Shown here: piece by piece, positions 16,584 to 25,410 of the stretch
Layout of the letters: every line of letters begins with the position of its first letter
Numbering within the stretch: position 1 is the first letter of the stretch
Assembly (NCBI GenBank): GCA_018646985.1
Contig: JABGTR010000010.1
Location: 1 to 37,502, forward strand
Origin: Minisyncoccota bacterium
GTDB lineage: Bacteria > Patescibacteriota > Microgenomatia > UBA1400 > PJMF01
Direction of reading: 5' to 3'
Length of the DNA: 37,502 nt
Translations under genes and position numbers: made by a program
The notes under the pieces: generated by a model
Told to the model about the DNA's origin: nothing
What the model saw: the letters and a program-made list of their open reading frames with translations, nothing else
Databases searched by the model: none

Positions 16584-19439
16584 ATGTTTAAATTTATTAC
16601 TAAACTTTTTGACCAACATCAGAAGATGCTTGATGAAAATCAAGCTATTGTTGAGCAGATTAATGCTCTTGAGCCACAAATTAAAAAATTAACAGATAAA
16701 AAACTTGCTGCTCAAACCGCTAAATTCAAAAAAATAATTAAAGAAGAAGTAGAACAAGGTAAAGACGAACAAGATATTCTTAACCAACTCCTCCCCGAAG
16801 CCTTCGCCACCGTCAGAGAAACCTCTCGCAGAATCCTCAGCATGCGCCATTTTGACGTTCAGCTTCTAGCTGGAGTTGCCCTTCATAAAGGCACCATTAC
16901 CGAACAAAAAACTGGTGAAGGAAAAACCCTTTCTGTCACCGCCCCTCTTTATTTGAATTCTCTCCTAGGAAAAGGAGCTCACCTCATTACCGTTAACGAT
17001 TACTTAGCCGAGATTGGTTGTGGCTGGATGAGTCCTATCTACCACTTTTTAGGTCTTTCCACCTCAGTTGTGATTCATGATGAGTCTAAACTTTATAACC
17101 CCGAAATTGACAGTGAAGAAAGAGGAGACGAGAGATTAGAACACTTCGAAAAAATATCTAGGAGAGAAGCCTACGCAACTGATATTACCTATGGCACTAA
17201 CAACGAATTTGGCTTTGATTACCTCCGAGATAATATGGTTCAGACCTTAGACAACATGGTCCAACGACAAAACAGCGCCCATCACTTTGTCATTGTTGAT
17301 GAAGCTGACTCAATTCTGATTGATGAAGCCAGAACTCCACTAATTATTTCAGCTCCAGATATTGATCTAACCGAAGAGTACTTTAGATACTCAAAAATGG
17401 TCCATTCTCTAACCAGTGAAGTTGACTACAAAATTGACGAAAAAGCCAAGACAGCCACTCTAACTGATCTAGGTATCAAGCGCATTGAGCAAAAACTGAA
17501 GGTAACCAACCTCTATGAAGAAAGCTTTGACACCATCCATCATGTTGAAGCCGCTCTAAAAGCCAAAACTCTTTACAGAAGAGATAAAGAGTACATTGTT
17601 CGTGAGAATCAAGTCATTATCGTCGATGAACATACCGGCCGCCTCATGTATGGCCGCCGCTACTCAGATGGCCTCCATCAATCTATTGAAGCCAAAGAGG
17701 GTGTGCCCATCCAAAAAGAATCTCGAACCATGGCTACTATCTCTATTCAGAATTACTTCCGCATGTATGACAAGCTTTCTGGCATGACCGGTACTGCTGT
17801 CACTGAAGCTGAGGAGTTTAATAAAATATATGATGTGGCAGTATTAGTGGTACCAACAAATAAGCCAATCCAGCGAGATGATCGTCCAGACTTGGTCTAC
17901 AAAACTCAAGCTGCTAAATACTCTGCAATTGTTAAAGAAGCAGAGCAAGTTCATCAAGAAGGCAGGCCAATTCTGATTGGAACTAGATCAATTGAAAATA
18001 ATCAAATTATCTCCAACTTCCTCAAGCGTAAAAAAATTCCCTTTAACTTGCTCAATGCTAAAAACCATGAAAAAGAAGCCTCTGTTATTTCTAATGCTGG
18101 TAGAAAAGGTGCTATCACCGTCGCTACCAATATTGCTGGCCGAGGAGTAGATATTGTCCTCGGAGGATCCAAGCCAGAGCTTAAAGACTTTCGACGTAAA
18201 GATGGTAACGGCTACAAAGAAAAAGCTTACCAAAAAGCTCTTGATGAATGGAAAAGGGATCATGATGAGGTAGTTGAACTAGGTGGACTTCATATTGTCG
18301 GTACAGAACGCCACGAATCACGCCGCATTGATAACCAACTTCGTGGTCGAGCTGGAAGACAAGGAGACAATGGTAGCTCCATATTTTTCCTTTCTCTAGA
18401 AGACGAGATTATGCGCATCTTTGGTGGAGAACAAATTTCAAAGATGATGGACTTTTTAAAAATAGAAGAAAGCCAACCCATTGAACATGGCATGGTCAGT
18501 AAAGCTATCGAGTCAGCTCAAGTAAAAGTAGAAGGATTTTTCTTCGATCAGCGTAAGAGATTAGTTGACTTTGATGACGTCATGAATAAACACCGTGACA
18601 TTATCTATAAGCGTCGCCGCCGATTATTAGAAACCACTACTGACTCTAACGCCGATACCCTGAAATCACAGATTCTGGAATATATTCAGAATCAAATTGA
18701 AGCACTGGTAAGCCTCCACGCTCCTCAAGATTATTCAGATGATGAGTATGAAATATTAGTAAATGAATTTATCAAAATTATTCCTTTTGATGAAAAGTCC
18801 CAGCAAACATTACAAAAAAACCTTTCAGAACTAACAGAGGCAGATGAAATTAAAGATAAATTAATGGAGATTATCAGTCAAACCTACCTCAAAAGAGAAA
18901 AGGTAGTCGGCCGAGAACAAATGAGACAAATGGAGCAAGTGGTAACTTTATCTACAATCGATGAAAAATGGATGGATCACTTAGATGAAGTAGAGTCTCT
19001 TCGTGAAGGGATTTGGCTACGTGGAGATAAACAAACAGTCCTTTCTGAGTATAAAAAGGAAGCCTTTATCATGTTCGAACAGTTGATTCATCTAGTTGAA
19101 TCAACCATTGCCAACAAAATCTTTAGAGTTCAGCTGGGAGTCCAACGATCAAGTAGAGTTAATGTCCAACAAGCAGTTGCTCAAAAAGAAGATGTCAATG
19201 AACCTTTAGCTAAAGAGGTTGCGGATGCCACTGTTCCTTCTATAAAAAGTAGTCATAAAACTACTAAAGGTGATATCTCAGATCTAGCCTCTGTCCTGGG
19301 TTCAGCCAAAGGTAAAACTCAAGTTACTGGCTCAACACTCAAAAAAGCTAAAATAAAACGCAATGATCCTTGCCCCTGTGGTAGTGGCTTAAAATATAAG
19401 AAGTGCGGCCTCATTGACGCTGCTAAGCATCAATCATAA
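16584..19439 (+). CDS. secA: Preprotein translocase ATPase SecA
   Basis: Motor that pushes proteins through SecYEG. NBD1 carries TEQKTGEGKTLSVTAPLY (Walker A) and the DEAD-type VDEADSILIDEARTPLIIS. The preprotein crosslinking region follows. NBD2 has TNIAGRGVDIVLGG and RIDNQLRGRAGRQGD. The helical scaffold/wing region contains MDHLDEVESLREGIWLR. At 951 residues it is slightly longer than usual. The C-terminal SEC-C tail reads NDPCPCGSGLKYKKCGL: three cysteines are present, but the fourth ligand (normally His or Cys directly after the third) is Gly. The stop is 7 nt before the preferred riboflavin kinase start. Confidence 0.97.
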   Translation: MFKFITKLFDQHQKMLDENQAIVEQINALEPQIKKLTDKKLAAQTAKFKKIIKEEVEQGKDEQDILNQLLPEAFATVRETSRRILSMRHFDVQLLAGVALHKGTITEQKTGEGKTLSVTAPLYLNSLLGKGAHLITVNDYLAEIGCGWMSPIYHFLGLSTSVVIHDESKLYNPEIDSEERGDERLEHFEKISRREAYATDITYGTNNEFGFDYLRDNMVQTLDNMVQRQNSAHHFVIVDEADSILIDEARTPLIISAPDIDLTEEYFRYSKMVHSLTSEVDYKIDEKAKTATLTDLGIKRIEQKLKVTNLYEESFDTIHHVEAALKAKTLYRRDKEYIVRENQVIIVDEHTGRLMYGRRYSDGLHQSIEAKEGVPIQKESRTMATISIQNYFRMYDKLSGMTGTAVTEAEEFNKIYDVAVLVVPTNKPIQRDDRPDLVYKTQAAKYSAIVKEAEQVHQEGRPILIGTRSIENNQIISNFLKRKKIPFNLLNAKNHEKEASVISNAGRKGAITVATNIAGRGVDIVLGGSKPELKDFRRKDGNGYKEKAYQKALDEWKRDHDEVVELGGLHIVGTERHESRRIDNQLRGRAGRQGDNGSSIFFLSLEDEIMRIFGGEQISKMMDFLKIEESQPIEHGMVSKAIESAQVKVEGFFFDQRKRLVDFDDVMNKHRDIIYKRRRRLLETTTDSNADTLKSQILEYIQNQIEALVSLHAPQDYSDDEYEILVNEFIKIIPFDEKSQQTLQKNLSELTEADEIKDKLMEIISQTYLKREKVVGREQMRQMEQVVTLSTIDEKWMDHLDEVESLREGIWLRGDKQTVLSEYKKEAFIMFEQLIHLVESTIANKIFRVQLGVQRSSRVNVQQAVAQKEDVNEPLAKEVADATVPSIKSSHKTTKGDISDLASVLGSAKGKTQVTGSTLKKAKIKRNDPCPCGSGLKYKKCGLIDAAKHQS

Positions 19440-19446
19440 ATATAAA

Positions 19447-19812
19447 ATGTTACCATTCAAACTTATCGGAAAAGTGATTCCTGGTGAGAAAGTGGGACGA
19501 ACAATTGGTTTTCCTACTGCAAATCTAGATCAAGTTCCCAACGAGAGTGATCTTAAGCCTGGAGTTTACGCGGGGACTTGCTCCATTATTCAAGACAACA
19601 AAAAAAAATTTAAATGCCTAGTTTATTTTGGACCCCGCTATATTTTTGATAAAAAAATGAACAGCTTCGAAGTCTTTATTTATGACTTCAGCCAAAAAAT
19701 TTACAATGAAACTATTAATGTTACTTTGCTCAAATACCTAAGAGCTCCTAGAAAAACTAAAAATCTAGCAGAGTTAAAAACTCAACTAGAAAAAGATAAA
19801 GCACAAGGCTGA
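19447..19812 (+). CDS. Riboflavin kinase, stand-alone
   Basis: Phosphorylates riboflavin to FMN. The signature GRTIGFPTANL near residue 14 is the ATP/flavin-binding loop of the RibF C-terminal domain. GVYAGTC and the Asn/Glu-containing FEVFIYDF segment follow. The usual N-terminal FAD synthetase half is missing, so this is the kinase domain alone (121 residues). The ORF track starts at 19414 inside secA. I prefer the ATG at 19447 because MLPFKLIGKV begins exactly where the family begins and it clears the secA stop by 7 nt. FAD would need another enzyme. The next gene starts 5 nt later. Confidence 0.88.
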   Translation: MLPFKLIGKVIPGEKVGRTIGFPTANLDQVPNESDLKPGVYAGTCSIIQDNKKKFKCLVYFGPRYIFDKKMNSFEVFIYDFSQKIYNETINVTLLKYLRAPRKTKNLAELKTQLEKDKAQG

Positions 19813-19817
19813 TAACT

Positions 19818-21041
19818 ATGGGCTACATAAAAAAAGGGCTATTGGGTATCTCTTGGTGGGGGAGTTTCAGAATTCTAGCCAGATCTATTAGCTTTATTAG
19901 GATTGCCATTCTGGCACGCATTTTAGCGCCAGCTCAATTCGGCGTGTTTGGGTTAGCTGCTCTCACTCTATCATCCTTAGAAATAATTACGGAAACTGGA
20001 ATAAATGTTTTTTTAATTCAAGAAGAAAAAAACAGCCAATATATTAATACTGCTTGGGTAATCTCAATACTTAGAGGCGCAATTATTTCCCTAACTATTT
20101 ACTCGACGGCTAGCTTTATAACTATTTTTTTTAAGACCCCAGAAGCTATCCAAATCTTGAAGTTGATTAGTGTCATCCCATTTATTAAAGGATTTACTAA
20201 CCCAGCCATCATTAACTACCAAAAAAATCTTCACTTTAAAAAAGAAGTTTATCTAAGATCAATGCTATTCTTAGTCAGCACTATAGTTACGATTGCTTTA
20301 GCAATCATTACTACCGCGACTACTAGTTTAGTCTGGGGGTTAATAGCAGCTGCTATCATGGAAACACTTTTTTCACTGCTATTTATCAAACCTCTTCCGC
20401 AGTTTAAGCTTGAGCAAAATAAAACTAAAAAAATAATTAAGCAAGGCAAATGGGTAACTCTTACTGGTATTTTTAATCATTTTTTTATGACTGGAGATGA
20501 CCTAGTTGTAAGTAAGTTTTTGGGGAAAAATAATCTAGGAATTTATCAGATGGCCTACAAAATTTCAATCTTACCCATAACTGAGATTGCAGATGCTTTC
20601 GGTCGAGTCAGTTTTCCTATCTATAGTAAAATCGCCAAAGATAGGCAGAGGCTAAAAAAAGCTTTCACAAAAACTACCCTAACCATCTCGGCCTTAGTAA
20701 TACCATTTAGCGTGGCATTATTTGTATTTGCTGAGCAATTTATTCTTATCATTTTAGGACCCAAATGGATCGAAGCCATACCAATTCTAAAAATACTAGC
20801 TATTTTTGGAGCTATTAGATCCATCACTGGCTCAAGCTCTAGCGTCTTATTGGCGCTTAAAAAACAAAGAGAGGTGTCTTATATTACCCTCGTTAGCTTC
20901 CTGGCTTTGATTATCTCTATTTTTCCACTCATGAATAAATTTGGCATAATAGGGGTTGGAATAGCAACGATAATCGGCTCCATGACTGCCCTACCATTAA
21001 TTATCTACTATTTGCGCAAAGAATTATTCTATGAAAAATAA
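19818..21041 (+). CDS. Polysaccharide flippase (MOP/Wzx family)
   Basis: A 407-residue integral membrane protein with about 11-12 hydrophobic helices. It belongs to the O-antigen/teichoic-acid type of the MOP exporters, which flip lipid-linked glycans across the membrane. The N-terminal pattern (SISFIRIAILARILAPAQFGVFGLAAL) is characteristic, and the later GRVSFPIYSKIAKD and GPKWIEAIPILKILA also recur in the family. It opens the surface-glycan locus with methyltransferase and glycosyltransferase genes. The end overlaps the methyltransferase start by 11 nt. The substrate is unknown. Confidence 0.88.
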   Translation: MGYIKKGLLGISWWGSFRILARSISFIRIAILARILAPAQFGVFGLAALTLSSLEIITETGINVFLIQEEKNSQYINTAWVISILRGAIISLTIYSTASFITIFFKTPEAIQILKLISVIPFIKGFTNPAIINYQKNLHFKKEVYLRSMLFLVSTIVTIALAIITTATTSLVWGLIAAAIMETLFSLLFIKPLPQFKLEQNKTKKIIKQGKWVTLTGIFNHFFMTGDDLVVSKFLGKNNLGIYQMAYKISILPITEIADAFGRVSFPIYSKIAKDRQRLKKAFTKTTLTISALVIPFSVALFVFAEQFILIILGPKWIEAIPILKILAIFGAIRSITGSSSSVLLALKKQREVSYITLVSFLALIISIFPLMNKFGIIGVGIATIIGSMTALPLIIYYLRKELFYEK

Positions 21042-21282
21042 AATTTTACCTAAATTTTTAAGCCAGTTTTGGTTTGCCCCAGCAGATGCTCTACTGAGAG
21101 CTCACGAGGCTATTATTTGGTCAAAACAAAAACTAACCTCTCCTATACTAGATATCGGATGTGGAGATGGTCAAACCAGCAAACTAGTTTTAGCTAAACA
21201 TAAGATGATCGATGTTGGGGTAGACCTTGATCCTAGTGGAGCTGAAAAAGTAGGTATCTATAAAAAAAGTAATTGCTGCTAA
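21031..21282 (+). pseudogene. SAM-dependent methyltransferase, N-terminal part (frameshifted)
   Basis: This 83-residue reading frame contains the SAM-binding motif I (ILDIGCGDGQTSKL) and the acidic strand end VGVDLDPSG of a class I methyltransferase. It then runs into a stop after an A7 tract at 21262-21268. Skipping one A continues directly as KKVIAANADNLPFPKNSF, which is motif II/III of the same fold, and leads into the frame of the ORF at 21323. Joined, the gene would be 21031-21808 and 258 residues. As read, the product would be a non-functional fragment. It overlaps the flippase gene by 11 nt. The cause may be sequencing error, mutation or slippage. Confidence 0.85.
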
Positions 21283-21322
21283 TGCTGACAACCTCCCTTT
21301 TCCTAAAAATAGTTTTCAAACT

Positions 21323-21808
21323 GTGATTAGCAACAGCACCTTCGAGCATATTAGACAAGATAAAAAAGCCTTGAGTGAAGTTGCTCGTGTCATAAAGAAA
21401 GGAGGACTATTCTTTATCACTATTCCTGACCCCAATTTAAATCAATTCTTAAAAAGAAAGCTAAAGAATGCAACTAAAGTAGAAATGGTTAATCAGCGAA
21501 TTGCCCACTCTCACTATAGATCTTTAGACCAATGGCAAAAAATCATGGTAAAAAATGGCTTAAGAGTGGTCAGTCATAAAAAATACTTTTCCCCCAAAGC
21601 AACTCAAGCCTGGCTTAATTTATTTAGCATGGCAGTTTTTAAACCTTATAAAAGAGAGCTCTGGTCTTACTTAAAAGATTCTCCATATGGAAAATTAATG
21701 CCCAAAAAAATTATCATCTGGTTACTTAACATATACTTATTACCACTAATGAAAAATATCTATCATCAGCAGGGTAGTTGGATCTTAATCATTGCGCAAA
21801 AGGAGTAG
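21323..21808 (+). pseudogene. SAM-dependent methyltransferase, C-terminal part (frameshifted)
   Basis: Continuation of the methyltransferase in the +1 frame. The ATG used by the ORF track is internal; the homologous reading extends back to about 21269 (VIAANADNLPFP). It contains VISNSTFEHI and the post-motif strand EVARVIKKGGLFFITIPDP typical of Methyltransf_11-type enzymes. A C-terminal region with a hydrophobic stretch (IIIWLLNIYLLPL) follows. Within a glycan locus it probably methylates a sugar or lipid-linked intermediate (inference). Its last 24 nt overlap the convergent GT4 gene. Confidence 0.82.
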
Positions 21809-22882
21809 CTCTTTCTCTAAATTTTGGGCATGTAATGACCAATTGAAATATTTTTTTACTCTCAAAAACCCATTCTTTCCCAACCTACTTCTCAGTTTGG
21901 CATCACTAGCTAGTAACTCCATAGCTTCTGCTAACTCCTGAGGTTTTCTTTTAATTAACAAACCAGTTTTTTGATGGACAACCGTTTCTTGATAACCCCC
22001 TTCATTAACAGCAATTACCGGAGTTTTGCAGGCCATAGATTCCAGTGCAACTAAACCAAATGGCTCACTTTGAGATAAACAAAGTGTGGCAACTGAATTC
22101 TGGTATAGGCCCACCAACTCCTTCTCATTTAAACTAAATCCTGAATCACAAAAAGTAACATATTTAATCTCTATTTCAGATTCCATTAGCTTCAATGCAC
22201 TCTGCAGTAGAGGATAGCCATTAATTTTTTCTTTCTCCCCAATAAATAAAAATTGAGATTTAGTATTTGATTCATTACAAAACTTAAAAACTTCCAAATC
22301 AACTCCCAAATGATTCACAGTAGATCCACGTCCGTAACATCTTTTAACTTCACTCTGCACATGATGTGAGCTTGTCATTAGCTTAGTCGCCGCAACTAAA
22401 TTTCTCTTATCAATTTGAGCAATCCACCTACGTTTGAGATGCTCATACCAACTTTTATAAGCAGGAACATGTTTTAGAGAATGGAGCTCTGATTCATAGT
22501 AAGCTCGGAGAGTCTCTTCAATAAAATAAAGCGTTGGTTTTTGCATGAACCTTAAAACCCACGGTGATTGGGTCTGTTGACAGGGATGTGCTAAGACTAC
22601 GTCTATGTCAGAATTGTTAATCTCACTTGCTATTTCTTGGTAATAACGGCGTAATCTAAAAAAACATACCAACTCACCCAGTGGTCTAAATATCATTTTT
22701 TTACTAGATATACCTAGATCAAAAATCTTTACAGATTCAGTGTATTTACTAAAAGGGAAAATACTCTCAGTTTGATTGGTAAAATAATAAATTTGATGAT
22801 TATTTGCCAACTGCTTAATTTGCTCAAAGACAACTCTTTTGGCTCCACCTTCTGGTAAATTATCCACAACTGCAATCTTCAT
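21785..22882 (-). CDS. Glycosyltransferase, GT4 family (GT-B fold)
   Basis: A 365-residue cytoplasmic enzyme transferring a sugar from a nucleotide donor. The N-terminal Rossmann half starts MKIAVVDNLPEGGAKRVVFEQ, the glycine-rich acceptor loop typical of GT4. The C-terminal half has the donor-site EX7E motif in SEPFGLVALESMACKTPVIA, followed by NEGGYQETVVHQKTGLL. It lies on the minus strand inside the plus-strand glycan locus. It is convergent with the methyltransferase (24-nt overlap) and divergent from the GT2/GT-C gene. A -10 box TATAAT ends 7 nt before the ATG. Donor and acceptor are unknown. Confidence 0.92.
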   Translation of the reverse strand: MKIAVVDNLPEGGAKRVVFEQIKQLANNHQIYYFTNQTESIFPFSKYTESVKIFDLGISSKKMIFRPLGELVCFFRLRRYYQEIASEINNSDIDVVLAHPCQQTQSPWVLRFMQKPTLYFIEETLRAYYESELHSLKHVPAYKSWYEHLKRRWIAQIDKRNLVAATKLMTSSHHVQSEVKRCYGRGSTVNHLGVDLEVFKFCNESNTKSQFLFIGEKEKINGYPLLQSALKLMESEIEIKYVTFCDSGFSLNEKELVGLYQNSVATLCLSQSEPFGLVALESMACKTPVIAVNEGGYQETVVHQKTGLLIKRKPQELAEAMELLASDAKLRSRLGKNGFLRVKKYFNWSLHAQNLEKELLLLRND

Positions 22883-22889
22883 AAGAAGT

Positions 22890-22897
22890 ATTATAAT
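22890..22897. promoter_or_regulatory. Shared symmetric -10 box of a divergent gene pair
   Basis: ATTATAAT reads TATAAT on both strands. On minus it lies 7 nt before the GT4 ATG; on plus it lies 14 nt before the GT2/GT-C ATG. The whole gap is 29 nt, so both genes must be driven from overlapping promoters. Confidence 0.6.
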
Positions 22898-22911
22898 ATC
22901 ATTATCACTTT

Positions 22912-25410
22912 ATGGTAAAACCACTTGTCTCTATCATTTCAGTTCACTATAAAACTCCTCAAACTTTAGAAGATTGTCTTGTCACTCTACAGAAGCTAAA
23001 AGATGAAACTCCTCTTGAGATTATCATTGTCAATAATGATCAAATCTCATTTAAAAAATTAAAGACCATTTGTGAAAAATGGTCAAACAAAGCTAGAAAA
23101 ATAACTCTCATCCAATCTCCCAAAAACCTAGGCTTTGGGGCTGGAAATAACCTTGGAGCTAAAAAAGCTCGAGGAAAATTTCTATTCTTTTTAAATCCTG
23201 ACACGGAAGTAAAAAATGGTTGTGTAGATAAGTTGGCAAATTTCTTACAAACCAACCAAGGAGTTGGGATGGCAGCCCCAACACTTCTAGAGAAAAAAGA
23301 TCAACCATTTTTAATTCAAGGATCTCAAGAATTAAACCCAATCTCGGCAATTATGTCTCACTCATTGATCCATGCTCTTTGGCCCAATAATCCCGTTGCT
23401 CGCCGACATTTTCTAAGAGACATAGACAGAAGTAAAGATCAAAAAGTAAAAGCCGTTCCCGGATCTGCTTTTTTTATTAGACTCTCACTCTTTAAAAAGG
23501 TAGGTGGTTTTGATAAAAACTTTTTCTTATATTTTGAGGAGTATGATCTAGGTCAAAAGGTGACTAAAGCTGGATTTGATATATATATTTTAGCTAAACC
23601 AAAAGTACTTCATTACTGGCAGGTCAGCACTAACCAAGTGAAAAAAGTTAAAGTTAAAAATAAATTTTTAACTATTAAACAGATCCATCAACAAAGCCGC
23701 TTTTATTACTTCAAAAAACACTTTGGACTCCTCAAGGCTCTTATTACAGAATTTTTCCTAAGACTCTCTTCCTGGCATTTAATACTGATATCAATCATTG
23801 GCATCTACATAGCCCTGATGCTAAGCGTACTTAACTGGGGAATCCCTAGTGACAACCAGATTTTTACTTACCAAATGGATGAATGGCACCAACTCATGTC
23901 TTTGAAGAACATCGCTCTGCAAGGATCACCAAATATAGCTGGATCAGCCCACGGTCCACTTTGGAATTTCTTACTCGCTGGGGCATATCTATTCTTTTTT
24001 TATATACTTGGACTTGTAAATCCCTATCTAATAAACTCACCTATTGATAATTTAATGGAACAACAAAAAATATTCCAGTTATTGAGAATCAACACCATGC
24101 TCTTTGGAGCAATGACCTTAATAACTATTTTTTTAATTTTAAAAAAACAACTTCGTCACCAACCACTATTGGGATTAATATTATTCACTTTCACTCCTAT
24201 TTGGCTCTCACTAAGCAACTACTTCAAGTATGATATCGCTTTAATTTTTTGGATAAGTTTAACATTTTATTACATGTTCAAATTTGCTAGAGAAAATAAC
24301 TTGAAAAACTTTCTATTTATTAGTATTGGAGCAGCTCTAAGCCTAGCTACTAAAGTCAGTGCTTTGCCCATCATTCCAATTCTATTATTTAGTTATTTTT
24401 ACTATCAAAAAAACTGGCAAAAAAACCTCGGAATACTCGGGTGGGGAATTTCAGCATTTATTTTGACTTTTGCGCTAGTAGGAATTCCTGACCTCTGGCT
24501 CGGCACTGGAGATTATACAGAATACTTTTCTTCAAATTTAATCAATAATCCATCTACTACAGCTAATTTCAAACTCAATACAAGTTACCAATGGTTTTTG
24601 CTTATAGACCAACTACCCCTAATTTTTGGCAGAGTGTTTACGACGCTCGGTCTAGGCTCACTTTTCTACACTATTTACCAAATAATCAAATGCTCGTTTA
24701 CCCAACCCCATGCTTTGTTGAAAAAGTATCGCCACCAAATTTTCACTCTTTTTAGCTTGCTGATATTTGTACTTAGCTTGGCTCCTCTGAAAATTTATGC
24801 AACTGGAAATAGAATGCTGGTTCTTTTACCGCTATTAACCCTACTCATCAGCTTCACTTGGAATGAAATTTATAAACAAGCTCATAAAAACAAAAGGATA
24901 ATTCTCGCCGCCATACTTACTTTTGCAATCTTGTTTCAAATTTATGAAGCAATCAGTTGGCTAAATATCAAATGGCAGCCTGATCCCCGCCAGACTTCAG
25001 TAAACTGGATTCATCAAAACCTTGATGCTGGAAGCACAATTGGAATAGAAAATGTTCCAATTTATCAAAGAATTCCCAATATATTTCTCACTGAGTACTA
25101 CTCTGATCAATACAACCAAGGAAGTGATAATCTTTTTTCTTACCAGGTCATTACTGCCCAAGACAAAAGCTTACCTCCAACTATAGTTATCACCAACAGC
25201 ATGCTCGCCGAATATCAATTTTCTGCTGCTCAGAAAGATCTTTTACAAAGACTAAATAATGAGAACTACAAACTATTAGCTATGTTTGAGCCTCAACTTT
25301 CTGCTTACCAATCTAAAAGGGATAGCTTTAGTTTTATTTGGACAAACTTAGTTCCTACCACTAGCATAAAAATTTATCAACGATCCAACAATGATCTTCA
25401 AAACAATTAA
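22912..25410 (+). CDS. GT2 glycosyltransferase fused to GT-C membrane glycosyltransferase
   Basis: An 832-residue two-part enzyme. Residues 1-270 are a GT2 (GT-A fold) domain: SIISVHYKTPQTLEDCL, the LNPDTEV metal-binding DxD region near residue 98, and GGFDKNFFLYFEEYDL with the catalytic acid, as in rhamnosyltransferase-like proteins. After residue 285 come about ten or more membrane helices resembling the PMT/ArnT GT-C group. An external-loop acidic pair follows the first helix (YQMDEWHQ, D323-E324). The GT-C half should use a polyprenyl-phosphate sugar outside the membrane, while the GT2 half works inside and could make that donor or extend the glycan. The start is set by the nearby promoter. 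It overlaps the next gene by 20 nt. Confidence 0.87.
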   Translation: MVKPLVSIISVHYKTPQTLEDCLVTLQKLKDETPLEIIIVNNDQISFKKLKTICEKWSNKARKITLIQSPKNLGFGAGNNLGAKKARGKFLFFLNPDTEVKNGCVDKLANFLQTNQGVGMAAPTLLEKKDQPFLIQGSQELNPISAIMSHSLIHALWPNNPVARRHFLRDIDRSKDQKVKAVPGSAFFIRLSLFKKVGGFDKNFFLYFEEYDLGQKVTKAGFDIYILAKPKVLHYWQVSTNQVKKVKVKNKFLTIKQIHQQSRFYYFKKHFGLLKALITEFFLRLSSWHLILISIIGIYIALMLSVLNWGIPSDNQIFTYQMDEWHQLMSLKNIALQGSPNIAGSAHGPLWNFLLAGAYLFFFYILGLVNPYLINSPIDNLMEQQKIFQLLRINTMLFGAMTLITIFLILKKQLRHQPLLGLILFTFTPIWLSLSNYFKYDIALIFWISLTFYYMFKFARENNLKNFLFISIGAALSLATKVSALPIIPILLFSYFYYQKNWQKNLGILGWGISAFILTFALVGIPDLWLGTGDYTEYFSSNLINNPSTTANFKLNTSYQWFLLIDQLPLIFGRVFTTLGLGSLFYTIYQIIKCSFTQPHALLKKYRHQIFTLFSLLIFVLSLAPLKIYATGNRMLVLLPLLTLLISFTWNEIYKQAHKNKRIILAAILTFAILFQIYEAISWLNIKWQPDPRQTSVNWIHQNLDAGSTIGIENVPIYQRIPNIFLTEYYSDQYNQGSDNLFSYQVITAQDKSLPPTIVITNSMLAEYQFSAAQKDLLQRLNNENYKLLAMFEPQLSAYQSKRDSFSFIWTNLVPTTSIKIYQRSNNDLQNN

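Noticed and set aside
17596-18493. ORFs overlapping secA on both strands
   Set aside because: SecA is intact over the whole interval; these are frame shadows.
19414-19446. Extended start of riboflavin kinase
   Set aside because: It overlaps secA; the ATG at 19447 matches the family start.
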